The translations under genes were made by a program, and so were the position numbers. A DNA stretch of 8,238 nucleotides from Planctomycetota bacterium. GTDB lineage: Bacteria > Planctomycetota > Planctomycetia > Isosphaerales > Isosphaeraceae. The stretch's first letter is position 1; every line of letters starts with the position of its first letter. The stretch is taken from assembly GCA_021777685.1 (NCBI GenBank), contig JAJYDH010000292.1, positions 1 to 8,238 on the forward strand, read 5' to 3'. The notes under the pieces were generated by a model, which had not been told where the DNA came from, made no database searches, and saw nothing but the letters and a program-made list of their open reading frames with translations. This document shows, in pieces, positions 1-6,184 of the stretch.

Positions 1-1852
1 CCTGGCGAGAGTAGTTCGACTGGAAGAACCGCCACCCCCGGTGGTCGAGCGTGTGGTTCATGTAGATCGACACCGGTTTATCCTTGATCCCCCGCGCCTC
101 GTCGGTCAGCGTGACCTCGCTCCGGTAGCTCGACGCGGTCGAGGTCCCGGGGTCGAAGCCGACGTCGAAGTCGTTGAGCTTGAGCGAGAAGCCCAGGTCC
201 ATCCGGTCGACGTCGAGGGCGACCTCGTAGATCCCGTCGGGGAACGTGACCTGCCGGTAGGCCGGGTCGAAGGTGGGGGACTTCCGGAGCCAGACCTCGC
301 GGGTCTCGTTGCCGACGGTCAGCTCGGCCAGGACGGCGGACAGGCCGTCGTCCTTCTTGCCGGGCGGGAGGTCGACCGACTCGGCGATGTCCTCCTCCTT
401 GCCGTGCTGGAGGAACTCCTCGACGGCGAAGGTCATGGTCATCGGCGAGACGGAATTGCCGCCGAAGGCCGTGATCTCCTCGCCCGGCTTGAGCAGGCCC
501 GAGGAGCGGACCTTCGCCGGGTTCCCGCGCTCGAAGACCCGGTAGGCGAGCCGGCCGCGGTCGTCGCCCATGATCTCGATCTGCCCGAACCGGCCGTTGA
601 CCTGCGGGTCCACGACGGGCGGGTAGAAGTACGAGACGTAGAGCAGGGGCCGGGGCGGCTCGGCCCCTTTTTCCTCGGACTCGGGCACGGTGGTCGGGGC
701 CATCGGCAGGCCGGCGTAGCCGTTGTGCTTGATCTCGGGGCCGTCCCCCTTGCGGACCTTGAACTGGGCGATGTTGATGACGTCCTCGCCCAGCGACTTC
801 TGGATTCGGGGCGATTCGATCGCCTCGTGATCGACCTTGACGAAGGTCGCGGTCAGGTCGCTGTCGGGCAGGGGAAACGGCTTGCCGGGCTGGGCGTCGT
901 CGAGCTTGACCTCGAACGACCGGGTCTTGCCGGCCTTGTCGGGGTAGATCAGGCGGGCGACGCCCTCCTTGCCGGGGTCGGCGGGGGTGTTGGCGAAGTC
1001 GTCGAAGATCTCGGGCCGGTCCACGAACGAGAAGATGAACTTCGCCGGCCCGGCGGTCCGGAAGACCCGGGGGATGCCCCTCGGCTCGGTCACGAACCAG
1101 CGGTCCTCGTCGGAGGTGAAGACGTCGACGGGGACCTTGCCGCCGGGGGGCGTGATCTTCGGCCGGAGCTTGATCATCGGCGAGCCCGACGGGTCGGGCA
1201 CGTAGATCGTCTTCGGGATCGAGGCGGCGTAGAACTTCTTGATCGCCAGCTTGAACGGGTGCGACGACTTCGAGATCACCTCATATTTGCCGGCCGGCCA
1301 GTCGAACGAGCCCGGGTAGAACGGGAGGGTGTAGGTCCCGGTCTCCTTGCCCGAGTGGGGGTCGATCGGCTTGAGGTAGATGACCGGCTTGTGGTTCCGG
1401 ATGAGCTGGTTCGAGGTCTGCCCCTCGGGCATCCCGAGCTGCCCCTCGTCGGACGACCAAGACGCCCACCACGACCCGCCGATCACGGTCAGCAGGCCGG
1501 CATGGGTGATGAGGAAGCCGGTCTGCCGCTTCGTCCAGGGGAAGCGGATCAGGGCGGCGCAGAGGATGTTCAGGCCGAGGAACGCCAGCAGGAGGGCAAA
1601 TCCCTTGGTATTATAAACATACTCATTGACGGCCACCTGGCCGTACTGGCTGTTGAACCAGGTCCCATAGGCGAGCGTGCCCGCGAGGGCGGCCAGGCAG
1701 ATCACCGCCAGCTTGACCGAGGCCAGGAAGCGGAAGGTCGCGTCGAGGGCGCGGACCGCGAGCGACCCGCCCGCCTTCGGCGCGGGCTTCGCGGGCTCGA
1801 CGCCCTTCGGCGGCGGGGGCGGAGGCGGATTCTTCCTGGTTGCAGTCGCCAT
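1..1852 (-). CDS. resB: ResB-family cytochrome c biogenesis protein, N-terminal part (cut by window edge)
   Basis: ResB (Ccs1) works with the CcsA/ResC haem channel in System II cytochrome c maturation, delivering reduced haem and apocytochrome at the outer face of the cytoplasmic membrane. The frame is open for 617 codons from ATG 1852 to the left edge. After a cytosolic start with seven prolines (residues 9-15) come three hydrophobic segments at about 43-63, 84-103 and 112-129, with a histidine in the third (THAGLL, H117). A long soluble region follows. The last visible residues, YMNHTLDHRGWRFFQSNY, match the ResB signature (YMN-PL--RG-RF-QS-Y). This start was chosen because a charged, proline-rich N-terminus leads straight into the first membrane segment; the upstream AGGTG is only a weak ribosome site. 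The fourth membrane segment, and any fused or adjacent CcsA, would lie left of the window. Codons 76-85 are unusually AT-rich. Family call firm; full length unknown. Confidence 0.88.
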   Translation of the reverse strand, partial: MATATRKNPPPPPPPKGVEPAKPAPKAGGSLAVRALDATFRFLASVKLAVICLAALAGTLAYGTWFNSQYGQVAVNEYVYNTKGFALLLAFLGLNILCAALIRFPWTKRQTGFLITHAGLLTVIGGSWWASWSSDEGQLGMPEGQTSNQLIRNHKPVIYLKPIDPHSGKETGTYTLPFYPGSFDWPAGKYEVISKSSHPFKLAIKKFYAASIPKTIYVPDPSGSPMIKLRPKITPPGGKVPVDVFTSDEDRWFVTEPRGIPRVFRTAGPAKFIFSFVDRPEIFDDFANTPADPGKEGVARLIYPDKAGKTRSFEVKLDDAQPGKPFPLPDSDLTATFVKVDHEAIESPRIQKSLGEDVINIAQFKVRKGDGPEIKHNGYAGLPMAPTTVPESEEKGAEPPRPLLYVSYFYPPVVDPQVNGRFGQIEIMGDDRGRLAYRVFERGNPAKVRSSGLLKPGEEITAFGGNSVSPMTMTFAVEEFLQHGKEEDIAESVDLPPGKKDDGLSAVLAELTVGNETREVWLRKSPTFDPAYRQVTFPDGIYEVALDVDRMDLGFSLKLNDFDVGFDPGTSTASSYRSEVTLTDEARGIKDKPVSIYMNHTLDHRGWRFFQSNYSRQ

Positions 1853-2076
1853 GTTCGGGCACCTGGTCGAGGGGCTGGCGTCGAGGGTGGGGCCTCGGGC
1901 GGGAGGGTCGGCCCGGCGATCTCATCTCGCCTCAGGGTCGATTGTAGTCAAATCCGCGAATACGGGCCAGACGATCCCCCGCCGGCCCGGCCATTTCGAC
2001 TATGCTTGTACGCGGACGACGATCCGACTACACGATGGAATTTTGTTGAATTTTCACCCGGTGTCAATAGGTGTTC
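1853..2076. other. Intergenic region between the DUF3754 gene and resB
   Basis: This 224-base gap has no convincing gene on either strand. The long open frames crossing it are antisense shadows of the neighbours. It holds the candidate resB promoter, a second TACAAT on the minus strand, and a CGGGCC/GGCCCG inverted repeat at 1963-1968 and 1984-1989 that has no T-tract, so it is not a convincing terminator. Confidence 0.6.
2040..2067 (-). promoter_or_regulatory. Candidate sigma-70-type promoter upstream of resB
   Basis: On the minus strand there is a perfect TTGACA (2062-2067), then 16 bases, then CAAAAT (2040-2045, four of six consensus positions). It lies just after the stop of the DUF3754 gene and would give a leader of about 180 bases before the ResB start. 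A second isolated -10-like TACAAT is at 1941-1946, closer to the gene but without a recognisable -35. The surrounding AT-rich patch also contains AAAATTC twice, 10 bases apart. Sequence match only. Confidence 0.35.
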
Positions 2077-3384
2077 TCAACGATTTCGTTCGGGGCCGGC
2101 GTAGCGGAAGGTGTTGTCCCAGTGCCTGTCGAGGGCGTGGAGGGCCTGGTCGACGGTGGCGGCGTGGAGCTTGCCGTGGACGTCGCGGCGTGCCAGGCCG
2201 AGGCGGAAGAGCTTGCCCAGGGCGTCGGCGATCTCGAAGTTGATCTCCACGCCGGAGAGCCCCTTGAGGAAGTCTTCGACGTGCGAATCGAGCTTCTCCA
2301 TCGTCCAGACGTCCGGCTCGTTCAGCCTCCGCCAGAGGAAGAAGTAGGCGAGCAGGGTCTCCTTGTACTCCTCCTCCTCGGCCGAGTCGACCAGCCGGGT
2401 CAGGACGCTCCCATTGTTGGCCAGGGTCAGGTAATAGAGGTTGCGGATCATCGACGAGAGGTGCTTGTGCTTGGCCCGGTGGAAGCCGAAGAACGAGTTC
2501 ATCCCGGCCGAGACCGGCACCGCCATCAGGGGGGCCAGGAGCATCGGGTTGCCGAGCGAGGCCAGGCTCAGCCCCAGGAGCTTGATCGCCAGCGTCGGCA
2601 GGCCCATCACGACCGGCGAGGCGATCTGGGCCTTGTCGATCCAGCGCATCTTGACCTTGGTCCCCTGCTCGGGCAGGTGCATCTCCATGTCGACGTGGGG
2701 CACGTCCTTGAACATCCGGAGGTAGATCACGTCCGACCGGATGAACGGGCCGAAGTCCACCCCCTCCCGGAACTTCAGGGCGATCACCAGCCGCTGGTAG
2801 GCGTCCAGGAGCATGGTCCGCTTGCGGAACCTGGTCTTGGCGCTCCGGAAGACCCGGGAAATCTGGGTGTAGCCCCGGGCGTAGATCCGGAGGTGCTCGA
2901 ACTGTCCGAAGTTGGGGACGTAGGTCAGGCCCATCTCGTTGGGCGCGGCCACCGCCTGCTGGATGATCGCCAGGTCGAGAGGCCGGTAGTTGGCCCGCTC
3001 CAGCGTGGCCTCGAACGGGGCGAGGAACTCCTCGTCCGACTCCTGGGTCCGGGCCCTCGTGTGGCCGGTGAGCCGGACGTAATCCGAGTCGGGGTCGAGC
3101 GGCGCGTACAGCTCCTTGAGGACCCGGAGCCGCTCGTAGAAGTCGCTGTGGAAGATGGCGCCCAGGAGCGGGCCGAGCTTGCCCAGCTTCTCGCGCTCGT
3201 CGTCGGTCAGGTCGGGCTGGGCCATGAGGAGCCGGGTGAGGTCGCCCGGCCGGATCGGCAAGGCCCGCTCTCGGCTGTCGATGTTCGGCAGGGTGAGCGG
3301 CTCGCCGAGGACCGGGGGCATGGCGTCGGCGACTTCATCCTCGTCCTCATCGTCGACCGAAGGTTGCAGGGATTCCGAGGCCAT
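2077..3384 (-). CDS. DUF3754 / TMEM143-like membrane protein
   Basis: This 435-residue protein resembles the DUF3754 family, which includes eukaryotic TMEM143 and has no established biochemical role. Visible marks are an acidic stretch at 11-17 (DDEDEDE), a YARGYTQISR segment near 168-177, and FKDVP (225-229) followed by EMHLP (234-238) and a basic KVKMRW segment. Two hydrophobic stretches at about 257-278 and 280-298 probably form a membrane hairpin. The C-terminal third (about 300-425) is soluble and rich in charged helices. The start at ATG 3384 has GGGGA about 8 bases upstream. The in-frame ATG at 3426 is less likely because it lies inside a perfect TATAAT and would be untranscribed. The open frame runs on upstream to 4635 only as an antisense shadow of the next gene. 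The gene is divergent from the Gfo/Idh/MocA gene, so the two may share regulation. Family call is from motif recall. Confidence 0.75.
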   Translation of the reverse strand: MASESLQPSVDDEDEDEVADAMPPVLGEPLTLPNIDSRERALPIRPGDLTRLLMAQPDLTDDEREKLGKLGPLLGAIFHSDFYERLRVLKELYAPLDPDSDYVRLTGHTRARTQESDEEFLAPFEATLERANYRPLDLAIIQQAVAAPNEMGLTYVPNFGQFEHLRIYARGYTQISRVFRSAKTRFRKRTMLLDAYQRLVIALKFREGVDFGPFIRSDVIYLRMFKDVPHVDMEMHLPEQGTKVKMRWIDKAQIASPVVMGLPTLAIKLLGLSLASLGNPMLLAPLMAVPVSAGMNSFFGFHRAKHKHLSSMIRNLYYLTLANNGSVLTRLVDSAEEEEYKETLLAYFFLWRRLNEPDVWTMEKLDSHVEDFLKGLSGVEINFEIADALGKLFRLGLARRDVHGKLHAATVDQALHALDRHWDNTFRYAGPERNR

Positions 3385-3423
3385 GAAGTTCCCCAGGGGG
3401 GTGGTCGCGCCGTGGTCCGGGGC

Positions 3424-3429
3424 CATTAT
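3424..3429 (-). promoter_or_regulatory. -10 element (TATAAT) for the DUF3754 gene
   Basis: The minus strand reads GCGTATAATGG here, a perfect -10 hexamer in an otherwise GC-rich region. Transcription would start near 3417, giving a leader of about 33 bases with the GGGGA ribosome site. No matching -35 is found at 16-18 bases spacing (CCATCG at 17). A small palindrome CGGGA-T-TCCCG lies upstream at 3457-3467 and could be an operator, but nothing else supports that. Confidence 0.5.
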
Positions 3430-3585
3430 ACGCGATCCGGCCCGATCGATGGGGCCCGGGATTCCCGACAATCGGCGGGGGAGGGGGGAGACGGGTGGCC
3501 GAAACCGAAGGGGCCTGGTAGTCTTGTCTTGGAGAGACGGCGGCGGGCCGACCGGGAGGTCGTCGGGGCCGTCCGCCGGCCGGTC

Positions 3586-3600
3586 GGGAGGCGGTCCTTG
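3586..3600 (+). promoter_or_regulatory. Strong ribosome binding site that fixes a TTG start
   Basis: GGGAGG followed by CGGTCC and then TTG gives near-ideal Shine-Dalgarno complementarity and spacing. It is the best ribosome site in the window and decides the otherwise unclear start of the Gfo/Idh/MocA-fold gene, whose frame stays open far upstream. Confidence 0.65.
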
Positions 3601-4626
3601 CCAGGTTCCAAGAACGTCCGGCTCCGCGTCGGGGTCGTCGGCCTCGGCCGGCTCTGGGAGGCCCGCCACAAGCCGGCGCTGGCGAAGCTCAAGGACCGGT
3701 TCGCCGTGACCGCCCTGTACGATCAGGTCGCCCGCCGGGCCGAGATCGAGGCCGGGCAGGTCGGCGGCCGGGCGGTCGACGGCCTGGTCGCGCTGATCGA
3801 ACGGCCGGATGTCGACGTCGTCTACCTGCTCTCGCCCCAGTGGTTCGGCCTCCATCCGATCGAGGTCGCCTGCGCCCTGGGCAAGCCGATCTACTGCGCC
3901 CTGCCGCTCTCGGGGGTCGCCGACGAGCTGGAACGGCTCGACCCGGCGGTCCGAGGCAGCGGGGTGCCGTTCATGCCCGAGTTCGCGCGGCGGTTCTACC
4001 CGACCTCGCTCCGGCTCAAGGAGCTGCTGGCGACCCGGATCGGCCGCCCTCGGCTGGTGATCGGCCAGGGGCGGCTGTTCGGCTTCGACCGCTACGGCCA
4101 GCCCGGCCCCTCGACGCAGATCGCGCCGGAGTCGCTGCTGGTCGACCCGGGGAGCTACCTCCTCGACTGGTGCCGGTTCGTCTTCGAGGACGAGCCGAGT
4201 GCCGTCCAGGGCTGGGGCGGGACCATCCTGCCGGGCGGGGAGAAGCCGGAGACCGACTTCGTCACCTACCTCCTGGAATTCGGCGGCGGGGGCGTGGCGC
4301 AGGTCGCGGCCGGCCGGTACCACCGCGACGCCTGGGGCGACGCCAGCCGGTTCCTCCCCCTGCCCGGGATCCAGGTCTACGCCGAGCGCGGCGTCGCCTG
4401 GCTGGAATTGCCCGACCGGATCCAGTGGACCGACTCCGAGGGGACCCACGAGGAACGGCTCCCGCTGGAGCCGAGCGTCGGCGAGATGCTCAACGACCAC
4501 TTCCACCGCCTCGTCCGGGGGAGCCAGTCGATGGCGCCGACCTGGGACGACGCCGTCGCCGTCGCCCGGCTGATCGCCGCGATCCAGCAGAGCGGCCGGG
4601 AAGGCCGGCGGATTGCCACACAATAG
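3598..4626 (+). CDS. Gfo/Idh/MocA-fold protein with degenerate active site
   Basis: This 342-residue protein has the size and layout of Gfo/Idh/MocA NAD(P)-dependent sugar or inositol oxidoreductases: an N-terminal Rossmann domain (about 8-125) and a C-terminal alpha/beta domain. The first strand is RVGVVGLGRLWEARH (residues 10-24), and D42 (ALYD) ends strand 2 where the family has the NAD ribose-binding acid. Usual functional residues are changed. The third glycine position of the Rossmann loop is W20. The canonical EKP is ALP (A101-L102-P103 in GKPIYCALPLSG). The histidine expected in the LLD-x3-H motif is F194 (LLDWCRF, D190). It may bind a nucleotide or sugar without normal dehydrogenase chemistry. 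The start is TTG 3598: GGGAGG sits six bases upstream, the protein then begins right at the Rossmann strand, and no in-frame ATG lies nearby. An upstream TTG (3529) has no ribosome site. Substrate unknown. Confidence 0.8.
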   Translation: MPGSKNVRLRVGVVGLGRLWEARHKPALAKLKDRFAVTALYDQVARRAEIEAGQVGGRAVDGLVALIERPDVDVVYLLSPQWFGLHPIEVACALGKPIYCALPLSGVADELERLDPAVRGSGVPFMPEFARRFYPTSLRLKELLATRIGRPRLVIGQGRLFGFDRYGQPGPSTQIAPESLLVDPGSYLLDWCRFVFEDEPSAVQGWGGTILPGGEKPETDFVTYLLEFGGGGVAQVAAGRYHRDAWGDASRFLPLPGIQVYAERGVAWLELPDRIQWTDSEGTHEERLPLEPSVGEMLNDHFHRLVRGSQSMAPTWDDAVAVARLIAAIQQSGREGRRIATQ

Positions 4627-4636
4627 CATGCTCACG

Positions 4637-4671
4637 ATTTCAGATCTGAGATCTCAAATTTCAGATTCCGA
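4637..4671. repeat. 7-bp tandem repeat with nested palindromes in a convergent gap
   Basis: Five heptamers run in register: ATTTCAG, ATCTGAG, ATCTCAA, ATTTCAG, ATTCCGA. The first and fourth are identical, 21 bases apart. Units are arranged so that CAGATCTG (4641-4648) and TGAGATCTCA (4647-4656) are perfect palindromes, and 4637-4659 as a whole is a 23-base palindrome with one mismatched pair. The block is AT-rich against a very GC-rich background and sits between two convergent genes (stops at 4626 and 4683). It could act as a bidirectional terminator hairpin, though no T-tract follows; it could equally be a simple repeat. Confidence 0.7.
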
Positions 4672-4682
4672 CAGATGATCGT

Positions 4683-5249
4683 TCAGAAGAGGTCTCGGCC
4701 CCTCGTGAGCCGGTCTTCCAGGCTGTCGGCGGTCAGGGCGATCCGCCGGACGAGCCCCCCGGCGTCGATCGTGGCGGCGGCCTCGACGGGCATGTTCTGG
4801 ATGACGACGAAGTAGTCTTCACACCTGAGATTCTTGATGGCGAAGTGCCCCTCGACCATCCGGGCGTTCATCTGGAGGAGGACGCGAGGGTCGCGCTCGT
4901 TGGCGGTCCCGCAGATCGAGACGAGGGAGACGATCGACCGGCCGGCGGGGTCGATCCCGAGGTAGCCGATGTACACGGCCTGCTTCCGGTCGAGTTCCAG
5001 GGGGACGACCACCCTCCAGCCGTGGCCGGACGAGGCCGCCTCCAGCCCGGTCCGGGCGACGAGGTCGCGGATCAGCCGGTTGGCGTCCGGGTCGGCCGGC
5101 TCCGGGGCCTCGTAGGGCCCCAGGGCGTCGAGCGCCGCGCCGGCGTCGGCCTCGGCCGCCCCCAGCGGCAGGCCGCAGCCCGAGCAGAACCGGGTCGACG
5201 GGTGGTTGCCCGTGGTGCATCGAGCACAGGAGATCACGATGACTCGCAT
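4683..5249 (-). CDS. Zinc-ribbon protein with possible YbjN/CesT-like domain
   Basis: This 188-residue protein is probably cytoplasmic; I see no signal peptide or membrane segment. The N-terminus carries a zinc-ribbon pattern, C8-x2-C11-x10-C22-x2-C25 (CARC ... CSGCG). A low-complexity Ala/Pro/Asp linker (about 29-56) leads to a domain of about 125 residues with alternating strands and helices (VYIGYLGID, SIVSLVSICG, LLQMNARMVEGHFAI, DYFVVIQNMP). This looks like the YbjN / type III chaperone fold, whose members mostly bind proteins; that assignment is by pattern only. The start at ATG 5249 was chosen because it has GAGG a few bases upstream and begins just before the zinc ribbon. A longer start at ATG 5291 lacks a ribosome site and would reach into the GATGG repeat area. 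It is convergent with the Gfo/Idh/MocA gene. Precise function unknown. Confidence 0.7.
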   Translation of the reverse strand: MRVIVISCARCTTGNHPSTRFCSGCGLPLGAAEADAGAALDALGPYEAPEPADPDANRLIRDLVARTGLEAASSGHGWRVVVPLELDRKQAVYIGYLGIDPAGRSIVSLVSICGTANERDPRVLLQMNARMVEGHFAIKNLRCEDYFVVIQNMPVEAAATIDAGGLVRRIALTADSLEDRLTRGRDLF

Positions 5250-5291
5250 GGCCGCCTCGTCCGTCGGGTGAATGCCTTGCCTATTTTCCAT

Positions 5292-5369
5292 GATGGGCGA
5301 TGAGCGGATGGCCGATGGCCGAGTCCAGATTTCCGCGATCGGTCATCGACCATCATTGCACCGACCATC
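5292..5369. repeat. GATGGNC heptamer repeats, copy A, with inverted units
   Basis: GATGGGC (5292-5298), GATGAGC (5299-5305), one extra G, GATGGCC (5307-5313) and GATGGCC (5314-5320) form a heptamer run. Opposite-orientation units follow: GGTCATC (5341-5347), GACCATC (5348-5354), ATTGCAC and GACCATC (5363-5369). The direct and inverted sets could pair as a long imperfect hairpin. They fill most of the 138-base gap between two minus-strand genes. Confidence 0.65.
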
Positions 5370-5387
5370 CCGGCCCCGATCGATCGA

Positions 5388-5951
5388 TCACTTGTCCAGC
5401 TTCATCGACTCGATCAGGCCGTCGAACCCCTTGGAGGCGGCGGCGACGGTCTTGTCGGGGCCGGTGAGCTTGAAGAAGTAGCCGACGTCCTTGGTCTCGA
5501 CGATCGCGCCGAGGAGCCGGTAATTCGACTTGTCGTTCCGGGCCGCGGCGCCCGGCGTGACCGGGGCGACGAACCGGCCGGCGATCTCGACGCGGGTGAC
5601 GTCGACGTTCATCCCCTTCTTCTTCTCGACCTTGGCCCTGGGGGTCTTGCGGTCGGCGTCGATGAACTGCTTCTCCCAGCGGTCGATGTTGCTCTCGACG
5701 CTCCCGGCGCCGTTGGGGAAGGCGAAGACGACCAGCTCGGCCGGCTCGTCGTCGCCGGCGGCCGGCTCGATCTTGAGCTGGGCCTGCCTCATCGACGACT
5801 TGGGGGTCTCCTTCTTCCAGGCGGAGGGCGCCTTGAAGCTGAGCGCGCCGGCCTGGATGGTCTGCCCCCCGTCCTGCGCCTCGGCGGACACCCCGACGAG
5901 CCCGGCGACCAGGCCGACGGTCAGGAATCGATGGATCGTGCTCATGCTCAT
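5388..5951 (-). CDS. Small secreted protein, possibly PsbP/Mog1-like
   Basis: This 187-residue protein has a clear signal peptide: a short polar start, a hydrophobic core (about 10-22) and an AEA cleavage site before Q26. There is no lipobox, so it is likely a soluble secreted or periplasmic protein. The mature part begins with an SFKAPSAWKKE segment (38-48), then a MRQAQLKI strand, a VVFAFPNGAGSVESNIDRWEKQF stretch near 74-96 and a C-terminal ETKDVGYFFKLTGP strand. Together these recall planctomycete secreted proteins with a PsbP/Mog1/DUF1795-like alpha-beta fold; I am not certain of the family. The start could be ATG 5951 or ATG 5945, two codons later; both keep the signal peptide. The longer frame up to 6053 reads through the GATGG repeats and is rejected. 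The gene is divergent from the ThuA gene. Role unknown. Confidence 0.7.
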   Translation of the reverse strand: MSMSTIHRFLTVGLVAGLVGVSAEAQDGGQTIQAGALSFKAPSAWKKETPKSSMRQAQLKIEPAAGDDEPAELVVFAFPNGAGSVESNIDRWEKQFIDADRKTPRAKVEKKKGMNVDVTRVEIAGRFVAPVTPGAAARNDKSNYRLLGAIVETKDVGYFFKLTGPDKTVAAASKGFDGLIESMKLDK

Positions 5952-5972
5952 GGCGTTTTCGGTCCTGTTGCT

Positions 5973-6032
5973 GATTGATGGTTGCATGATCGATGGGCGA
6001 TGGGCGATCGAATAAGACCAGATTCGACCATC
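5973..6032. repeat. GATGGNC heptamer repeats, copy B
   Basis: GATGGTT (5977-5983), GCATGAT (5984-5990), one extra C, GATGGGC (5992-5998), GATGGGC (5999-6005) and GATCGAA (6006-6012) form a heptamer run. An inverted unit, GACCATC, is at 6026-6032. The unit sequence and the layout of direct units followed by an inverted one resemble the copy at 5292-5369, so the small secreted-protein gene is bracketed by the same repeat type. Confidence 0.6.
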
Positions 6033-6070
6033 GGCCCTCGTCGCGTCGGTCATTCGGGCCTCGATGCACC

Positions 6071-6108
6071 GCCCGACCGTTGCGGTCGGGCCGGGGTCTG
6101 CCTACGAT
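6071..6108 (+). promoter_or_regulatory. ThuA-gene promoter with overlapping palindrome
   Basis: A perfect inverted repeat GCCCGACCG-TTG-CGGTCGGGC occupies 6071-6091. The -35-like TTGCGG (6080-6085) lies in its loop and right arm. Seventeen bases later is the -10-like TACGAT (6103-6108, four of six). Transcription would start near 6115 with a leader of about 70 bases to the GTG start. The palindrome could be an operator covering the -35. Hexamer matches are partial, but spacing is ideal. Confidence 0.5.
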
Positions 6109-6184
6109 GCGAACCGTGCCGTCGAGGACGAACCCCTCGGCCTCGTCCCCGCTCACGAACCCGAGCCCTTCCGGAGTTGCACCC

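Noticed and set aside
1963..1989. CGGGCC/GGCCCG inverted repeat downstream of the DUF3754 gene
   Set aside because: The loop is long, there is no T-tract, and such GC repeats are expected by chance at this base composition.
41..2104. Plus-strand open frame of 687 codons
   Set aside because: It is antisense to ResB, its translation is a repetitive Arg/Gly/Asp/Val/Leu mix typical of the complement of GC-rich codons, and it shows no family motif.
3516..3524. Extended -10-like TGGTAGTCT upstream of the Gfo/Idh/MocA gene
   Set aside because: The hexamer matches only three of six positions and no -35 is found; the promoter of this gene remains unlocated.
2071..3597. Upstream extension of the Gfo/Idh/MocA frame
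   Set aside because: It is antisense to the DUF3754 gene and lacks domain signal; the strong ribosome site at TTG 3598 marks the real start.
3427..4635. Upstream extension of the DUF3754 frame
   Set aside because: It is antisense to the Gfo/Idh/MocA gene, and the TATAAT at 3424-3429 places transcription start downstream of it.
5250..5291. Longer start (ATG 5291) for the zinc-ribbon protein
   Set aside because: There is no ribosome site in front of it, and the added residues lack features and lie at the edge of the repeat region.
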